The position numbers and the translations under genes were made by a program. A stretch of 64,000 nucleotides of DNA from Streptomyces bluensis (GTDB lineage: Bacteria; Actinomycetota; Actinomycetes; Streptomycetales; Streptomycetaceae): NCBI RefSeq assembly GCF_014650715.1, contig NZ_BMVM01000010.1, positions 248,001 to 312,000 of the forward strand, in the 5' to 3' direction. The notes under the pieces are model-generated. The model saw nothing but the letters and a program-made list of their open reading frames with translations, ran no database searches and was not told the DNA's origin. Below are positions 15,879 through 24,410 of the stretch, piece by piece; the stretch's first letter is position 1, and each line of letters begins with the position of its first letter.

Positions 15879-16679
15879 ATGCCCACCCGCCCCCAGGGAA
15901 CCGTGACGCGCGGGACCACGAACCCCAACCGCCTGCGCCGCATGGACCGCTGGATCGCGGCGACCCACGGCGCCGAGCTGCGCCGCGCGGCGGACCCGCT
16001 GGCGGTCGACCTCGGCTACGGCGCCGCGCCCTGGACCGCGGTCGAGCTGCTCCAGCGGCTGCGCACGGCCGCCCCCCGCACCCGCGTGGTCGGCGTGGAG
16101 ATCGACCCGGCCCGGGTGGCGGCCGCGCGGCCGTACGAGCGGGCGGGGCTGGTCTTCCGGCACGGCGGCTTCGAGGTACCGGTGCAGGGCAGGCCGACCC
16201 TGATCCGCGCGGCGAACGTGCTGCGCCAGTACGACGAGGACGAGGTGAGCGCGGCCTGGGACCGCCTCCGCGCACGGCTCGCCCCCGCCACGACCACGTC
16301 CGGGGGCGGCCTGCTGGTCGAGGGCACGTGTGACGAGATCGGCCGCCGTCACGTCTGGGTCGCACTCGGCCCGGAGGGCCCCCGTACGGTCACGTTCGCC
16401 ACCCGTCTCGGCTCCCTGGACCGCCCGTCCGACCTCGCCGAACGCCTCCCCAAGGCCCTCATCCACCGCAACGTCCCCGGTGAGCCGGTGCACGCCTTCC
16501 TCCGTGACTTCGACCGCGCCTGGGCGACCGCGGCGCCGTACGCCGCGTACGGCGCCCGTCAGCGCTGGATACGCGCCGTGCGCGCCGTGCGCGCCGACTG
16601 GCCGGTGCGCGACGGCGCGGCCCGCTGGCGCCAGGGCGAAGTCACCGTGGCCTGGGAGGCGTTGGCGCCGCGCGGCTGA
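15879..16679 (+). CDS. Class I SAM-dependent methyltransferase-like protein
   Basis: 266 residues from ATG 15879. It shows the Rossmann-type motifs of SAM methyltransferases: DLGYGAAPWTAVELLQ (motif I, with the variant DLGYG for the usual glycine loop) and VVGVEIDPARV (acidic residue for the ribose). A later GGLLVEGTCDEIGRRHVW corresponds to motif IV/V. Target unknown; a small soluble cytosolic enzyme. Divergent from mshA. The 5' spacer carries a dispersed repeat. Confidence 0.75.
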   Translation: MPTRPQGTVTRGTTNPNRLRRMDRWIAATHGAELRRAADPLAVDLGYGAAPWTAVELLQRLRTAAPRTRVVGVEIDPARVAAARPYERAGLVFRHGGFEVPVQGRPTLIRAANVLRQYDEDEVSAAWDRLRARLAPATTTSGGGLLVEGTCDEIGRRHVWVALGPEGPRTVTFATRLGSLDRPSDLAERLPKALIHRNVPGEPVHAFLRDFDRAWATAAPYAAYGARQRWIRAVRAVRADWPVRDGAARWRQGEVTVAWEALAPRG

Positions 16680-16732
16680 CGTGGGGCGCGCGGCCGACGT
16701 GGGGCGCGCGGCTTACGCGGGGGCGCGCGGGA
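16667..16732. repeat. Three to four tandem ~18-bp GC-rich repeats
   Basis: The 3' end of the methyltransferase gene and the following spacer contain near-direct copies of GCGCGCGGCCGACGTGGG (variants with CTGAC and TTACG). The first copy overlaps the stop codon. Upstream of the NlpC/P60 gene; role unknown. Confidence 0.6.
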
Positions 16733-16867
16733 ACGCGCACCGCGACTCGTTCGTCACCCAGGGTGGGGAGGGAGTTCGTGTCCGCCTCTGTCGTATTGCG
16801 GCACGACATGGCACGATCCCCGAGTGTCAGGACGCTACTGACGGTTCATCAGTTGGGGGGCAGAGGT

Positions 16868-17941
16868 ATGACTGCGGGCAAGCGGAGCCTGACCACGGCG
16901 GCCGTGGCACTCGTCTGCGCGGTGACCGTACTGGGCGCACCGGGCATGGCCCACGCGAGCCAGGCACGACCGAACCCCACGCCCTCCCCGTCCACGAGAG
17001 CGAGCACCGAGGAACTGGAAGCCGTCCGCAAGAGGCTGGACAGGCTCTACCACGACGCGGCGGTGGCCACGGACGCCTACAACGCGGCCGAGGAGAAGAC
17101 CGAGAAGCAGTCCGCCGAGATCGTGGAGCTGGCCCGCGACATCGTCAAGGGCAAGGAGAAGCTGGAGAAGCTGAAGGACCTCATGGGCGCGGCAGCCCGC
17201 GCCCAGTACCGCGGCGGCGGCCTGCCGCCCGAGGTCCGGCTCTGGCTCAGCGAGAACCCGCAGGACTTCCTCGACAGCGCCGGCCGCGTACGGCAGGGCC
17301 AGCACGCGTCCAACGGAGTGCTCGCCGAAATGGAGCGCACGCAGCAGGACTTGGAGCTGTACGCGAAGGACGCCTCCGCCCAGTGGAAGAAGCTGGAGGC
17401 CAACCGGAAGGCCAGGGCCGAGGCCAAGAAGGAGATCAAGAAGCGGATCGCCGCGGCCGAGGAACTGGAGTCCCAGCTGGAGCAGGAGGAGCGCGAGCGG
17501 CTGGCGGAGCTGGAGGAGCGGGCCGCGCGGAAGGCGCAGACCGCGTGGCTCGGCTCGGGCGTGCTGGACGAGATCAGCGGCAAGGCGTCCGAGGAGGGCA
17601 AGAAGGCGGTGAAGTTCGCGACGGACCAGATCGGCAAGCCGTACGAGTGGGGCGCCGAGGGCCCCCGGACGTACGACTGCTCCGGCCTCACCTCGCAGGC
17701 CTGGGCCTCCGCCGGGCAGGGCATCCCGCGCACCTCCCAGGAGCAGTGGAAGCGGCTCCACCGCGTCGACATCAAGGACATGCGCCCCGGCGACCTGATC
17801 ATCTACAACGCGGATGCCAGCCATGTGGCGATGTACATCGGCGACGGCGCCATCGTCCACTCCCCCCGCCCCGGCCGCACGGTGACGATCGCGGGCGCGG
17901 GCTCCATGCCGATCCTGGGAGTCGTACGACCGGACGCGTGA
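16868..17941 (+). CDS. Secreted NlpC/P60 (C40) peptidoglycan hydrolase
   Basis: 357 residues. An N-terminal signal peptide (KRSLTTAAVALVCAVTVLGAPGMAHA, cleavage expected after AHA) is followed by a long charged coiled coil (about 45-235, rich in Glu/Lys/Arg) and a C-terminal NlpC/P60 domain. Catalytic Cys271 is in TYDCSGLTSQAW, the His is in ASHVAMYIG, and the third residue lies in the following IVHSPRP. Such enzymes cut the stem peptides of peptidoglycan, and the coiled coil usually controls or positions the catalytic domain, as in mycobacterial RipA and Streptomyces paralogues. The ribosome site GGGGGGCAGAGG precedes the ATG. Confidence 0.9.
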   Translation: MTAGKRSLTTAAVALVCAVTVLGAPGMAHASQARPNPTPSPSTRASTEELEAVRKRLDRLYHDAAVATDAYNAAEEKTEKQSAEIVELARDIVKGKEKLEKLKDLMGAAARAQYRGGGLPPEVRLWLSENPQDFLDSAGRVRQGQHASNGVLAEMERTQQDLELYAKDASAQWKKLEANRKARAEAKKEIKKRIAAAEELESQLEQEERERLAELEERAARKAQTAWLGSGVLDEISGKASEEGKKAVKFATDQIGKPYEWGAEGPRTYDCSGLTSQAWASAGQGIPRTSQEQWKRLHRVDIKDMRPGDLIIYNADASHVAMYIGDGAIVHSPRPGRTVTIAGAGSMPILGVVRPDA

Positions 17942-18000
17942 GCGGTAGCGCAAGGGGGGCGCGTTGCGCCTTCAGGAGCGCGGGGAACTGCGCGCCCCGC

Positions 18001-18083
18001 CACGACGATCCCGCGGCAGACCACCGACACGACGATCCCGCGGCCGACCACACCGTCACACGATCCGCGGCAGACCACCGACA
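18001..18083. repeat. Three direct ~28-bp repeats
   Basis: In the spacer between the NlpC/P60 gene and the phosphatase gene lie three imperfect direct copies with the core GATCCCGCGGCAGACCACCG. A GGCGC-GTT-GCGCC hairpin lies just before at about 17958-17970 and may end transcription of the hydrolase gene. The rest of the 448-bp spacer holds no gene that I can support. Confidence 0.6.
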
Positions 18084-18389
18084 GAACCTGACAGGGGCGA
18101 CCAACAGCCCCGAACCACAAGAAGAACAGCAAAAAGGGAACACTCCACCCATGTGACCCCCACCTTGCTCCCCCCGCCCCCCACCCCCGCCCGCGTGACA
18201 TTCGTCATCCCCGGCGGAGCCCCCCGTGTCCAAGTGCGTTACCGGATGCGGCATATGACGGTGGCCAGTCGCCGACAGGCGCCCCGCGGACCATTCCGCT
18301 GCGGCGCCGCCTACCGCTATGGTCCCGGTCGGTGGTTCGAGGTCCCTCGTTCCCACCGCGCCCTCGGGGGAGGGAAGGAACCCAAGACG

Positions 18390-19778
18390 ATGCCCATACC
18401 CATACCGCGGCAGAGAGCGATCCCGGCCGTGGAGGGTGGTCAGGCGCACGCCGTGTCCCCACCCAGCGGCCCACCCGGAGAGGGGGCGGCACTGAACGCC
18501 ACACCTGCAACACCTGCCACCCCTGCCGAAGGCACCGGCAGTGCTGACAGCACCCGCGGCGCCGACGGTCCTGGCGCCGCGGGCAACCACGCCCACCTCA
18601 CCGTGCTGCTGATCGAGGACGACCCGGCAGGGTCGCTCAGCGTGCCCGAACTGCTCGACGCCGCGGGCAAGCCGATCCGGGTCCGCACCGCCCGCAACCT
18701 CACCGAGGCCGGGCGGCTCCTCACCGACGACGTGAACTGCATCCTCCTCGACCTCGCACTGCCGACCCCGGGCAGCGGCGACGCCGGCAACGACGACGAG
18801 CTGGCCGTGCTCAAGCACGTCCTGCGGCTCGCGCCCCGGCACGCCGTCCTCGCGCTCACCGGTTCCGGCGACGCCGAGCGCGGCGCCGAGGCGGTGCGGG
18901 TGGGCGCCCAGGACTACCTCTTCCGAGACGAGCTGGACGGTCGTCTGCTGAGCCGGGCGATCCGGTACGCGGTGGAGCGGAAACGTTCCGACAAGGCCGA
19001 GCGACACCTCACCGAGTCCAGGCTGCGGGCCCAGGAGAACGCCCGCCTGGAGCGCGGTCTCCTCCCCACGCCCCTGCTGGAGGGCTCCCCGCTCCGCTTC
19101 GCCGCCCGCTACCGCCCGGGCCGCTCCCGCGCGCTCCTCGGCGGCGACTTCTACGACACGGTCCGTACCCCCGACGGCACCGTGCACGCCATGATCGGCG
19201 ATGTTTGCGGGCACGGGCCCGACGAGGCGGCGCTCGGCGTGGAGCTACGGATCGCCTGGCGGGCGCTGACGTTCGCGGGGCTGTGCGGGGACCAGCTGCT
19301 CTCCACCCTCCAGCAGGTCCTGGAGCACGAACGCGAGAGCGACGAGATCTTCGCGACGCTGTGCACGGTCGACATCGCGCCGGACGGCCGCAGCGCGGGC
19401 CTGTGCCTGGCCGGCCACCCGGCCCCGCTGCTCACCCGCCCCGGCGCGGAGGGCACTCCGGTGGCCGAGCTCCTGCCGTACGGCAACAACGGCCCGGCCC
19501 TCGGTCTGCTGCCGAACGCCCGCTGGCCGCGTACGCAGATCGAGCTGGGCGGCTCGTGGGGCCTGATGCTCTACACGGACGGCCTGATCGAGGGCCGCGT
19601 CGGCACGGACGGCGAACGCCTCGGCCAGGACGGCATGGTCGACCTGGTCCGCCGTCTTCTCGACCGGGGCCTGACCGGCGAGGCCCTGCTCCAGGCGGCG
19701 GTGAGCGAGGTCCGCGACCTCAACGGCGGGGAGCTGACGGACGACGTGGCGGTCCTGCTACTGAACCGCGGCGGTTAA
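18390..19778 (+). CDS. Receiver-like / SpoIIE-type PPM Ser/Thr phosphatase
   Basis: 462 residues from ATG 18390. After a low-complexity N-terminus, a receiver-like domain (about 70-195) shows LIEDDPAG, CILLDLALPTP (phosphoacceptor Asp region), ALTGSG and a final DYLFRDEL. A short helical linker leads to a C-terminal SpoIIE/PPM phosphatase (about 225-460) with metal-binding LLGGDFYD, IGDVCGHGPDEAALGV, YTDGLIEGR and TDDVAVLLL. Proteins of this layout (RsbU/RssB-like) dephosphorylate anti-anti-sigma factors in response to a signal from the receiver. An AAGGAA ribosome site lies upstream; the frame opens earlier but without a better start. Partner not in the window. Confidence 0.85.
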   Translation: MPIPIPRQRAIPAVEGGQAHAVSPPSGPPGEGAALNATPATPATPAEGTGSADSTRGADGPGAAGNHAHLTVLLIEDDPAGSLSVPELLDAAGKPIRVRTARNLTEAGRLLTDDVNCILLDLALPTPGSGDAGNDDELAVLKHVLRLAPRHAVLALTGSGDAERGAEAVRVGAQDYLFRDELDGRLLSRAIRYAVERKRSDKAERHLTESRLRAQENARLERGLLPTPLLEGSPLRFAARYRPGRSRALLGGDFYDTVRTPDGTVHAMIGDVCGHGPDEAALGVELRIAWRALTFAGLCGDQLLSTLQQVLEHERESDEIFATLCTVDIAPDGRSAGLCLAGHPAPLLTRPGAEGTPVAELLPYGNNGPALGLLPNARWPRTQIELGGSWGLMLYTDGLIEGRVGTDGERLGQDGMVDLVRRLLDRGLTGEALLQAAVSEVRDLNGGELTDDVAVLLLNRGG

Positions 19779-19854
19779 CCGGGGCGGCGCCGATCAAAGG
19801 CGTTTCGCTGTGAGCGGGGAACGGTCAGGTCACCGACCGCGGGGAGCGGTCCGG

Positions 19855-20187
19855 TCACCGGCCGCCGTTGTACGGACCGTACGGACCGTCGCTGCTCGAT
19901 CCGCGGCGGCCACCGCCCCCACCACCGGAGACCTGCCGGATCGCGGGGCGGACGTCGACGAAGAAGACGATCGTCGCGATAAGGCCCGCGATCTGCAGGA
20001 AGAGCATCGGCACGAGCAGGTTCACCGCGACCGTGACGCCCAGGATGATCAGCCAGAACATCTTGTTCTGCTTGTCGGCGGCGCGATACGCGTCCTCGCG
20101 CGCCACTGCGGCCAGCACCAGCGCCGCCACCGCGAGCAGCAGCATGGCGAGGTAAAGCAGCGACATGAAGCCGCCGAATGCCGTCAT
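19855..20187 (-). CDS. DUF2516 small membrane protein
   Basis: 110 residues from the ATG at 20187 (GTG 20205 is possible). Two or three hydrophobic helices (FMSLLYLAMLLLAVAALVLAAV; FWLIILGVTVAVNLL; FLQIAGLIATIVFFVDVRPAI) are followed by a Gly/Ser/Tyr-rich soluble tail. This is the DUF2516 family, function unknown. It lies directly downstream of the HbhA-like gene, the same order as Rv0474-hbhA-Rv0476 in Mycobacterium tuberculosis, so a link to the cell envelope is plausible but not shown. Confidence 0.8.
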   Translation of the reverse strand: MTAFGGFMSLLYLAMLLLAVAALVLAAVAREDAYRAADKQNKMFWLIILGVTVAVNLLVPMLFLQIAGLIATIVFFVDVRPAIRQVSGGGGGGRRGSSSDGPYGPYNGGR

Positions 20188-20306
20188 CAGCACAATGCCC
20201 ACCACCCGGGTCGATTCGTCTTACGGCCACCGTACCCGGAGAACGGGCCGCACACCCCAAAGGTGCCCGACCCGTTCTCGTACGGCTGTTCGCCCCGGCG
20301 AGGTTC

Positions 20307-21062
20307 CTACTTCGAAGGAGGCGTGATCTTCTTCGCGGTGGTCTTCTTGCCGGCCGGGGCCTTCTTCGGCGCGGGCTTCTTGGCAGAGGCGCCGGGCGCG
20401 GGCTGCACGGCGGGAGCGGGCTGGGCAGCGGGCGCAGGCCGGGCGGCAGGCGCGGGCTGGGCGACGGCGGGCCGCTCCTGCTCCTTGACCTCGACGGGCC
20501 GCGGCTCCGACTTCGGCTCGACGGCGACCGCGAGCTCCTCGATCTCCTCGGCGGCCTCACCACGCCAGGTCCGCACGGCCTGCTCGCCGTGCTCGGCCAC
20601 CTTCTCGTACGTCTCCCGCGCCTTCACCGCGTACTCGGCGGCGACGCCGACACCGCGCAGGGCGAGGTCCTGGGCGGTCTCGCCGAGCTTCTTCAGGTCG
20701 GTGTCCAGGGATCCGAGGATCTCGGTGATCCTGACCTGGAGGGTCTCCTGCGCCTCCTTGGCGCGTACGGCGGCCCTCTCCTGCGCCTCCTTGGCACGGG
20801 CGGCAGCCTTCTCCTGGCTCTCCTTGAGCCGGGCGGCGGCCTTCTCCTGCGCCTCCTTGGCACGGGCGGTGGCCTTCTCCTGGACCACCTTGGGGTCGGT
20901 GTTGCGTACGGCCTCGATGCGGGACGGGGCCTCGGCCCGGATCTGCTCGACGATGGCGGGCACCTTCTTGGCCTGCTGGAGGGCCAGGTCGGCGGTGCCG
21001 GCGGCGAAGTAGAGCGGCGTCGGGTCGCTGAGGGTCTTGCGCAGGTCTTCCGTGATGGCCAT
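20307..21062 (-). CDS. HbhA-like helical, Lys/Ala/Pro-rich protein
   Basis: 251 residues from ATG 21062 (GGGAGGA ribosome site upstream). An N-terminal helical region leads to repeated 11-mers of the type ARAKEAQEKAA / ARLKESQEKAA (about 60-105), which should make a long coiled coil. The C-terminus is a basic Lys/Pro/Ala tail (KKPAPKKAPAGKKTTAKK). This matches mycobacterial heparin-binding haemagglutinin and its Streptomyces homologues, and the neighbours (XRE gene upstream, DUF2516 downstream) are the same as around hbhA. In a soil saprophyte it is more likely a cell-surface or nucleoid/lipid-body protein than an adhesin. Confidence 0.8.
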   Translation of the reverse strand: MAITEDLRKTLSDPTPLYFAAGTADLALQQAKKVPAIVEQIRAEAPSRIEAVRNTDPKVVQEKATARAKEAQEKAAARLKESQEKAAARAKEAQERAAVRAKEAQETLQVRITEILGSLDTDLKKLGETAQDLALRGVGVAAEYAVKARETYEKVAEHGEQAVRTWRGEAAEEIEELAVAVEPKSEPRPVEVKEQERPAVAQPAPAARPAPAAQPAPAVQPAPGASAKKPAPKKAPAGKKTTAKKITPPSK

Positions 21063-21189
21063 GGTGACCGTCCTCCCGTAATGGCTTTCAGCTGAGGGTT
21101 TTGTGGTTCGGTTCACAGCGGTCCGGCACCTTTGCCGACCGCGAAGTCGTGCCCGCCTCGGTGACGGGCCCGCTCTTCAGAGCTCGGGG

Positions 21190-21750
21190 TCAGCTCGCCG
21201 TCTGCTGCGAACCGGCATCGCCGCCGTCGGCCGTGCGAGGGCCGGGGCGTTCGGTGTCCTGGACGACGCGTATCTCGCCGCGCACGCCCGTCACATCCGT
21301 CGCGCCCTGAGCACCCTGGAGACCCTGGTCCCGGACGCCCTGGTCCTGAACGTCCCCCGGGCCATCCCCGTCCGCCGTGCCGACGACCTCGAAACCGTTC
21401 TCTTTGCGGAACGACTCGTAGATCTGGAGCAGCACCTGCTTCTGCCGCTCGTTCAGCGTGGGATCGGCGAGGATGACGGCACGCGTCGCACCGTCCCGTC
21501 GGCCCTCCTCCCCGTCCCGCTCGGCGTCGAGGATGCCGGCGCGCACGTACAGCGTCTCCGCGGAGATCCGCAGCGCCTTGGCGACCTGCTGCAGCACCTC
21601 CGCGCTCGGCTTGCGCAGCCCGCGCTCGATCTGGCTCAGGTACGGATTGGACACCCCGGTGGCGGCGGCGAGCTGCCTGAGGGACAGCTGCGCGTTGCGC
21701 CGCTGTTCGCGGAGGTACTCACCAAGATTGCCGACGTTCAGCGATGCCAT
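21190..21750 (-). CDS. XRE-family regulator next to the HbhA-like gene
   Basis: 186 residues from ATG 21750. The helix-turn-helix is at about 8-65 (LGEYLREQRRNAQLSLRQLAAATGVSNPYLSQIERGLRKPSAEVLQQVAKAL). A helical dimerisation-like segment follows (LNERQKQVLLQIYESFRKEN), and the tail is disordered, Gly/Asp/Gln-rich. Orthologous in context to M. tuberculosis Rv0474. A perfect 12-bp inverted repeat sits 27 bp upstream of the start and is the obvious candidate for autoregulation and for control of the downstream HbhA-like and DUF2516 genes. Confidence 0.85.
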   Translation of the reverse strand: MASLNVGNLGEYLREQRRNAQLSLRQLAAATGVSNPYLSQIERGLRKPSAEVLQQVAKALRISAETLYVRAGILDAERDGEEGRRDGATRAVILADPTLNERQKQVLLQIYESFRKENGFEVVGTADGDGPGDVQDQGVRDQGLQGAQGATDVTGVRGEIRVVQDTERPGPRTADGGDAGSQQTAS

Positions 21751-21776
21751 ACCCCTACAGTGCCCCACCCCCGCTA

Positions 21777-21804
21777 ACTTTTGCAAGCACCCGCTTGCAA
21801 AAGT
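21777..21804. promoter_or_regulatory. Perfect inverted repeat, probable operator of the XRE gene
   Basis: ACTTTTGCAAGC, a 4-bp spacer, then GCTTGCAAAAGT: 12-bp arms without mismatch, AT-rich against the GC-rich background. It lies 27-54 bp upstream of the XRE start, where promoter and operator would be. Confidence 0.6.
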
Positions 21805-22114
21805 GTGCCAGCGGCGGCGGCCCCACCATCAGTCCACGACATCAGGGTGCACATCAGGGTGCATGTCCCGTCTCGCGCCAGCTGCTCTGATGTCGCTGAA
21901 GCTGAACCAGCCCGACCCGGGATCTCACTGAATCCGCTCCGTTGCCTGCCCGGTCTCATCGTCGACGCGTCCACGTCTCAGTGAACCCGCCTCGTTCGGG
22001 TGGATGTCTCACGAACCTGCCCCAGTGGCAGCGGCAAGTGCTTACGGTCGCTTGTCGTGCCGCGAGGGGAGGGCTGATGGGGGATGCCGTACTCAGGGTG
22101 GACAGGTGAGGCCG
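21805..22114. other. Intergenic stretch with a 12-bp tandem duplication
   Basis: No gene is supported. Two exact tandem copies of ACATCAGGGTGC lie at 21839-21850 and 21851-21862. This is also the left border of the accessory block: sequence to the right is transposon remnant. Confidence 0.5.
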
Positions 22115-22829
22115 GCCGGGAGTTCGCTTCGGTCTGGAGTTCGTTGTCCCGGGCCAGGGGCAAGTGGCGGGCTCCCTCGCTGATCATTGGGACGTCCGGT
22201 TCGAGGATGTCGCGCCGGTCCGGCAGTTTCACTTCGCCAAGGGCGCCAGGAACTACCCGGGTCTGTACTGGTCAGCGACTGTGGGCACGTGGGCTACGAG
22301 TCTTGGCTGGAGCGGGATCACCTGAAGCTCCTGGACTTCGACCGGCGGGTCGTCGGAGTCGCTTCGCAGCCCTTCAGGATCAGTTGGGAGCAGGACGGTG
22401 TCGTACGACGCCATACCCCTGACTTCTTCGCCCGTTGCGCGGACGGAACCGGTGTCGTGGTCGATGTGCGGGCCGATGACCGGATCGCCGACGAAGATGC
22501 CGCGTCCTTCGCGGCGACTGAGGTGGCCTGCTCGCAAGTCGGCTGGGAGTTCCGGCGTGTCGGTGTCCCTGATCCGGTGCTCATGGCGAACGTCCGGTGG
22601 CTCGCTGGCTACCGGCACCCGCGTGTGCCAAGAAGCGGTGAGCCAGAGGCTCAAGGAGGTTTCCGCAGAGCCGACTCGGCTCCTGGCGGGGGCAGCACGG
22701 GTGGGGCACCCGATCGCAGTGCTTCCGGTGCTTTTCCATCTGCTGTGGACCAGCGTGCTGGCCGTCGATCTTCGCGGCGACGTTCTCAACGGTGGGACCG
22801 TAGTCCGTACGGGTACGGAGGCGCTGTGA
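22115..22829 (+). pseudogene. tnsA-like transposon endonuclease, frameshifted
   Basis: TnsA-type endonucleases nick the 5' ends of Tn7-like elements. The pieces are VRFEDVAPVRQFHFAKGARNYPGLYWSAT in one frame, then (after a one-base loss near 22285) HVGYESWLERDHLKLLDFDRRVVGVASQPF, then HTPDFFARCADGTGVVVDVRADD and WEFRRVGVPDPVLMANVRWLAGYRHPR. The end IAVLPVLFHLLWTSVLAVDL lies in a third frame after a shift near 22625. The stop TGA overlaps the GTG of the tnsB-like gene. With two shifts it cannot give a full protein. Conserved parts match the stand-alone TnsA-like subunits common in Streptomyces. Confidence 0.75.
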
Positions 22830-24220
22830 CGAGCCAGGCCCGGCCGGGCGTACTGCGCATTGGCGATCGAGTGCGACTGGCAGGGGTAGGTCATACCGTG
22901 ACCGGCTTGGCCGGGACGATGGTCCACCTTTCCGATGAGAAGGGTCTGGCCAGTGTGGTCAGTCTCCCGGACCTGCTGCTGCGGGCCGACGTGGTGCCGG
23001 GTCCGGCACCGTCGGTGCCTCGCTTGCCGATGGCCCGCTTCCATGGTCTGCCCGCCAAAGCCATCGAGGAAGCGACCTGGTGGGAGCCGCACATCGTTGA
23101 GATCCTGACCGGCTTGCCTCCCGACGCGGCTCCGCACGCCCGGCCATCCGCGGAGTACGACCCCGCGACGCGGACGTTGGCGGAGCGGGAAGTGGCGAAG
23201 GCCACCGAGCTGACCACGGCGGGGCACACCGGTGTCAGCGCTGGCACGGTGCATCGCAAACGTCTGCGCTACCAGGCGCAGGGGGTCGCCGGTCTCGTTG
23301 ACGGCCGGGCGGATCGGGCACGGCCGCCAACGGGGCCGGAACGACCCTCGGGTGGTGGATGCACTACGGCGCATTCTCGCCGTGGAGGAGACGGTGCAAG
23401 GGCCGAGCCGCACGGTGGAGTTCTTCCGTTGGCGCGTTGAGCAGGTTCTGGAGGCCGAGTATGGAGTCGATGGGGTTTCTCTCCCTTCGGGTTCGACTTT
23501 CTACCGGCTGTTCCGGAGGCTGTCAGCCGGGCAGCACGCGACCGGATCGGCGCGCACGCGGCGGTCGCTGGCCGGGCGCCCAGAGGGGCCGTTCGGACAG
23601 GTCATGCCCGTGCGTCCAGGTGAGTTGATGCAGATCGACTCGACACCGCTCGATGTGCTGGTCCGCCTGGACAACGGCAAGCCGGGCCGGGTCGACCTCA
23701 CTGCGGTGATCGACGTTGCCACGCTTACTGTCACCGCGGCCGTGCTCCGCCCCACGACGAGATCGGTGGACGCGTCGTTGCTCCTCGCTCGCACGGTTAC
23801 GCCCGAGTCGATGCGTCCAGGATGGGCTGAAGCCCTGCGGATGTCGCGGTCGGTGCTGCCGTTCGCTCACCTGCACGAGCTTGATGAACGTATTGCTCAC
23901 GCTGCAGCCCGCCGGTGATCGTGCCGGAGACGATGGTCTGCGACCACGGCATGGTGTTCATCTCGGACAATTTCCGCTCGTCGTGCCGGTGGCTGGGCAT
24001 CGACTTCCAGCCCGGTCACCTTGCGACGCCCACCGACAAGCCTCACATCGAGCGGATGATCGAGACGGTGGGGACGCAGTTCCTCCAGCTATGAGCCGTT
24101 CACCAGATGGGTGCTCGACGAACTCGAAGACCACTTCGCCCCTTCCCCATACGGCTCCCGGCGTCACCAGCCCGAAATCTTCGAGCGGGAGCCAAACGCT
24201 TTTTGAGAGAGCCAGCTCCC
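22826..24220 (+). pseudogene. tnsB-like DDE transposase, frameshifted and truncated
   Basis: Begins VTSQARPGVLRIGDRVRLAG at a GTGA overlap with the tnsA remnant. The N-terminal DNA-binding part runs to about 23330, then the frame changes. The DDE core follows in a new frame (PVRPGELMQIDSTPLDVLVRL, VDLTAVIDVATLTVTAAV) and a further shift near 23915 leads to PETMVCDHGMVFISDNFRSSCRWLGIDFQPG and PHIERMIETVGTQFLQL. A short remnant YEPFTRWVLDELEDHFAPSPYG continues to about 24214, after which the gene is lost. No tnsC/tniQ follows. Dead copy of a Tn7-like (TnsAB) transposase. Confidence 0.75.
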
Positions 24221-24410
24221 CTTTCATCCCCTAAGCCTTTACCAACTCCAGTCTGCGCTACTCAGGACCCCCCACGCCGATCTCGTAGGTGACACCTGAC
24301 GGAAAGTCGCGCGGCTTCCAAGTGGCGATGCCGATGACCGCTTCATCGGCACGCACGATTGCCGCCGCTGCGGAGTCAGCGGAGATGTACCCATCGGTCT
24401 CCCAGCGAAC

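Noticed and set aside
16330..18156. 608-aa plus-strand frame over the methyltransferase and NlpC/P60 genes
   Set aside because: Shifted frame of two well-supported genes; composition is typical of a shadow.
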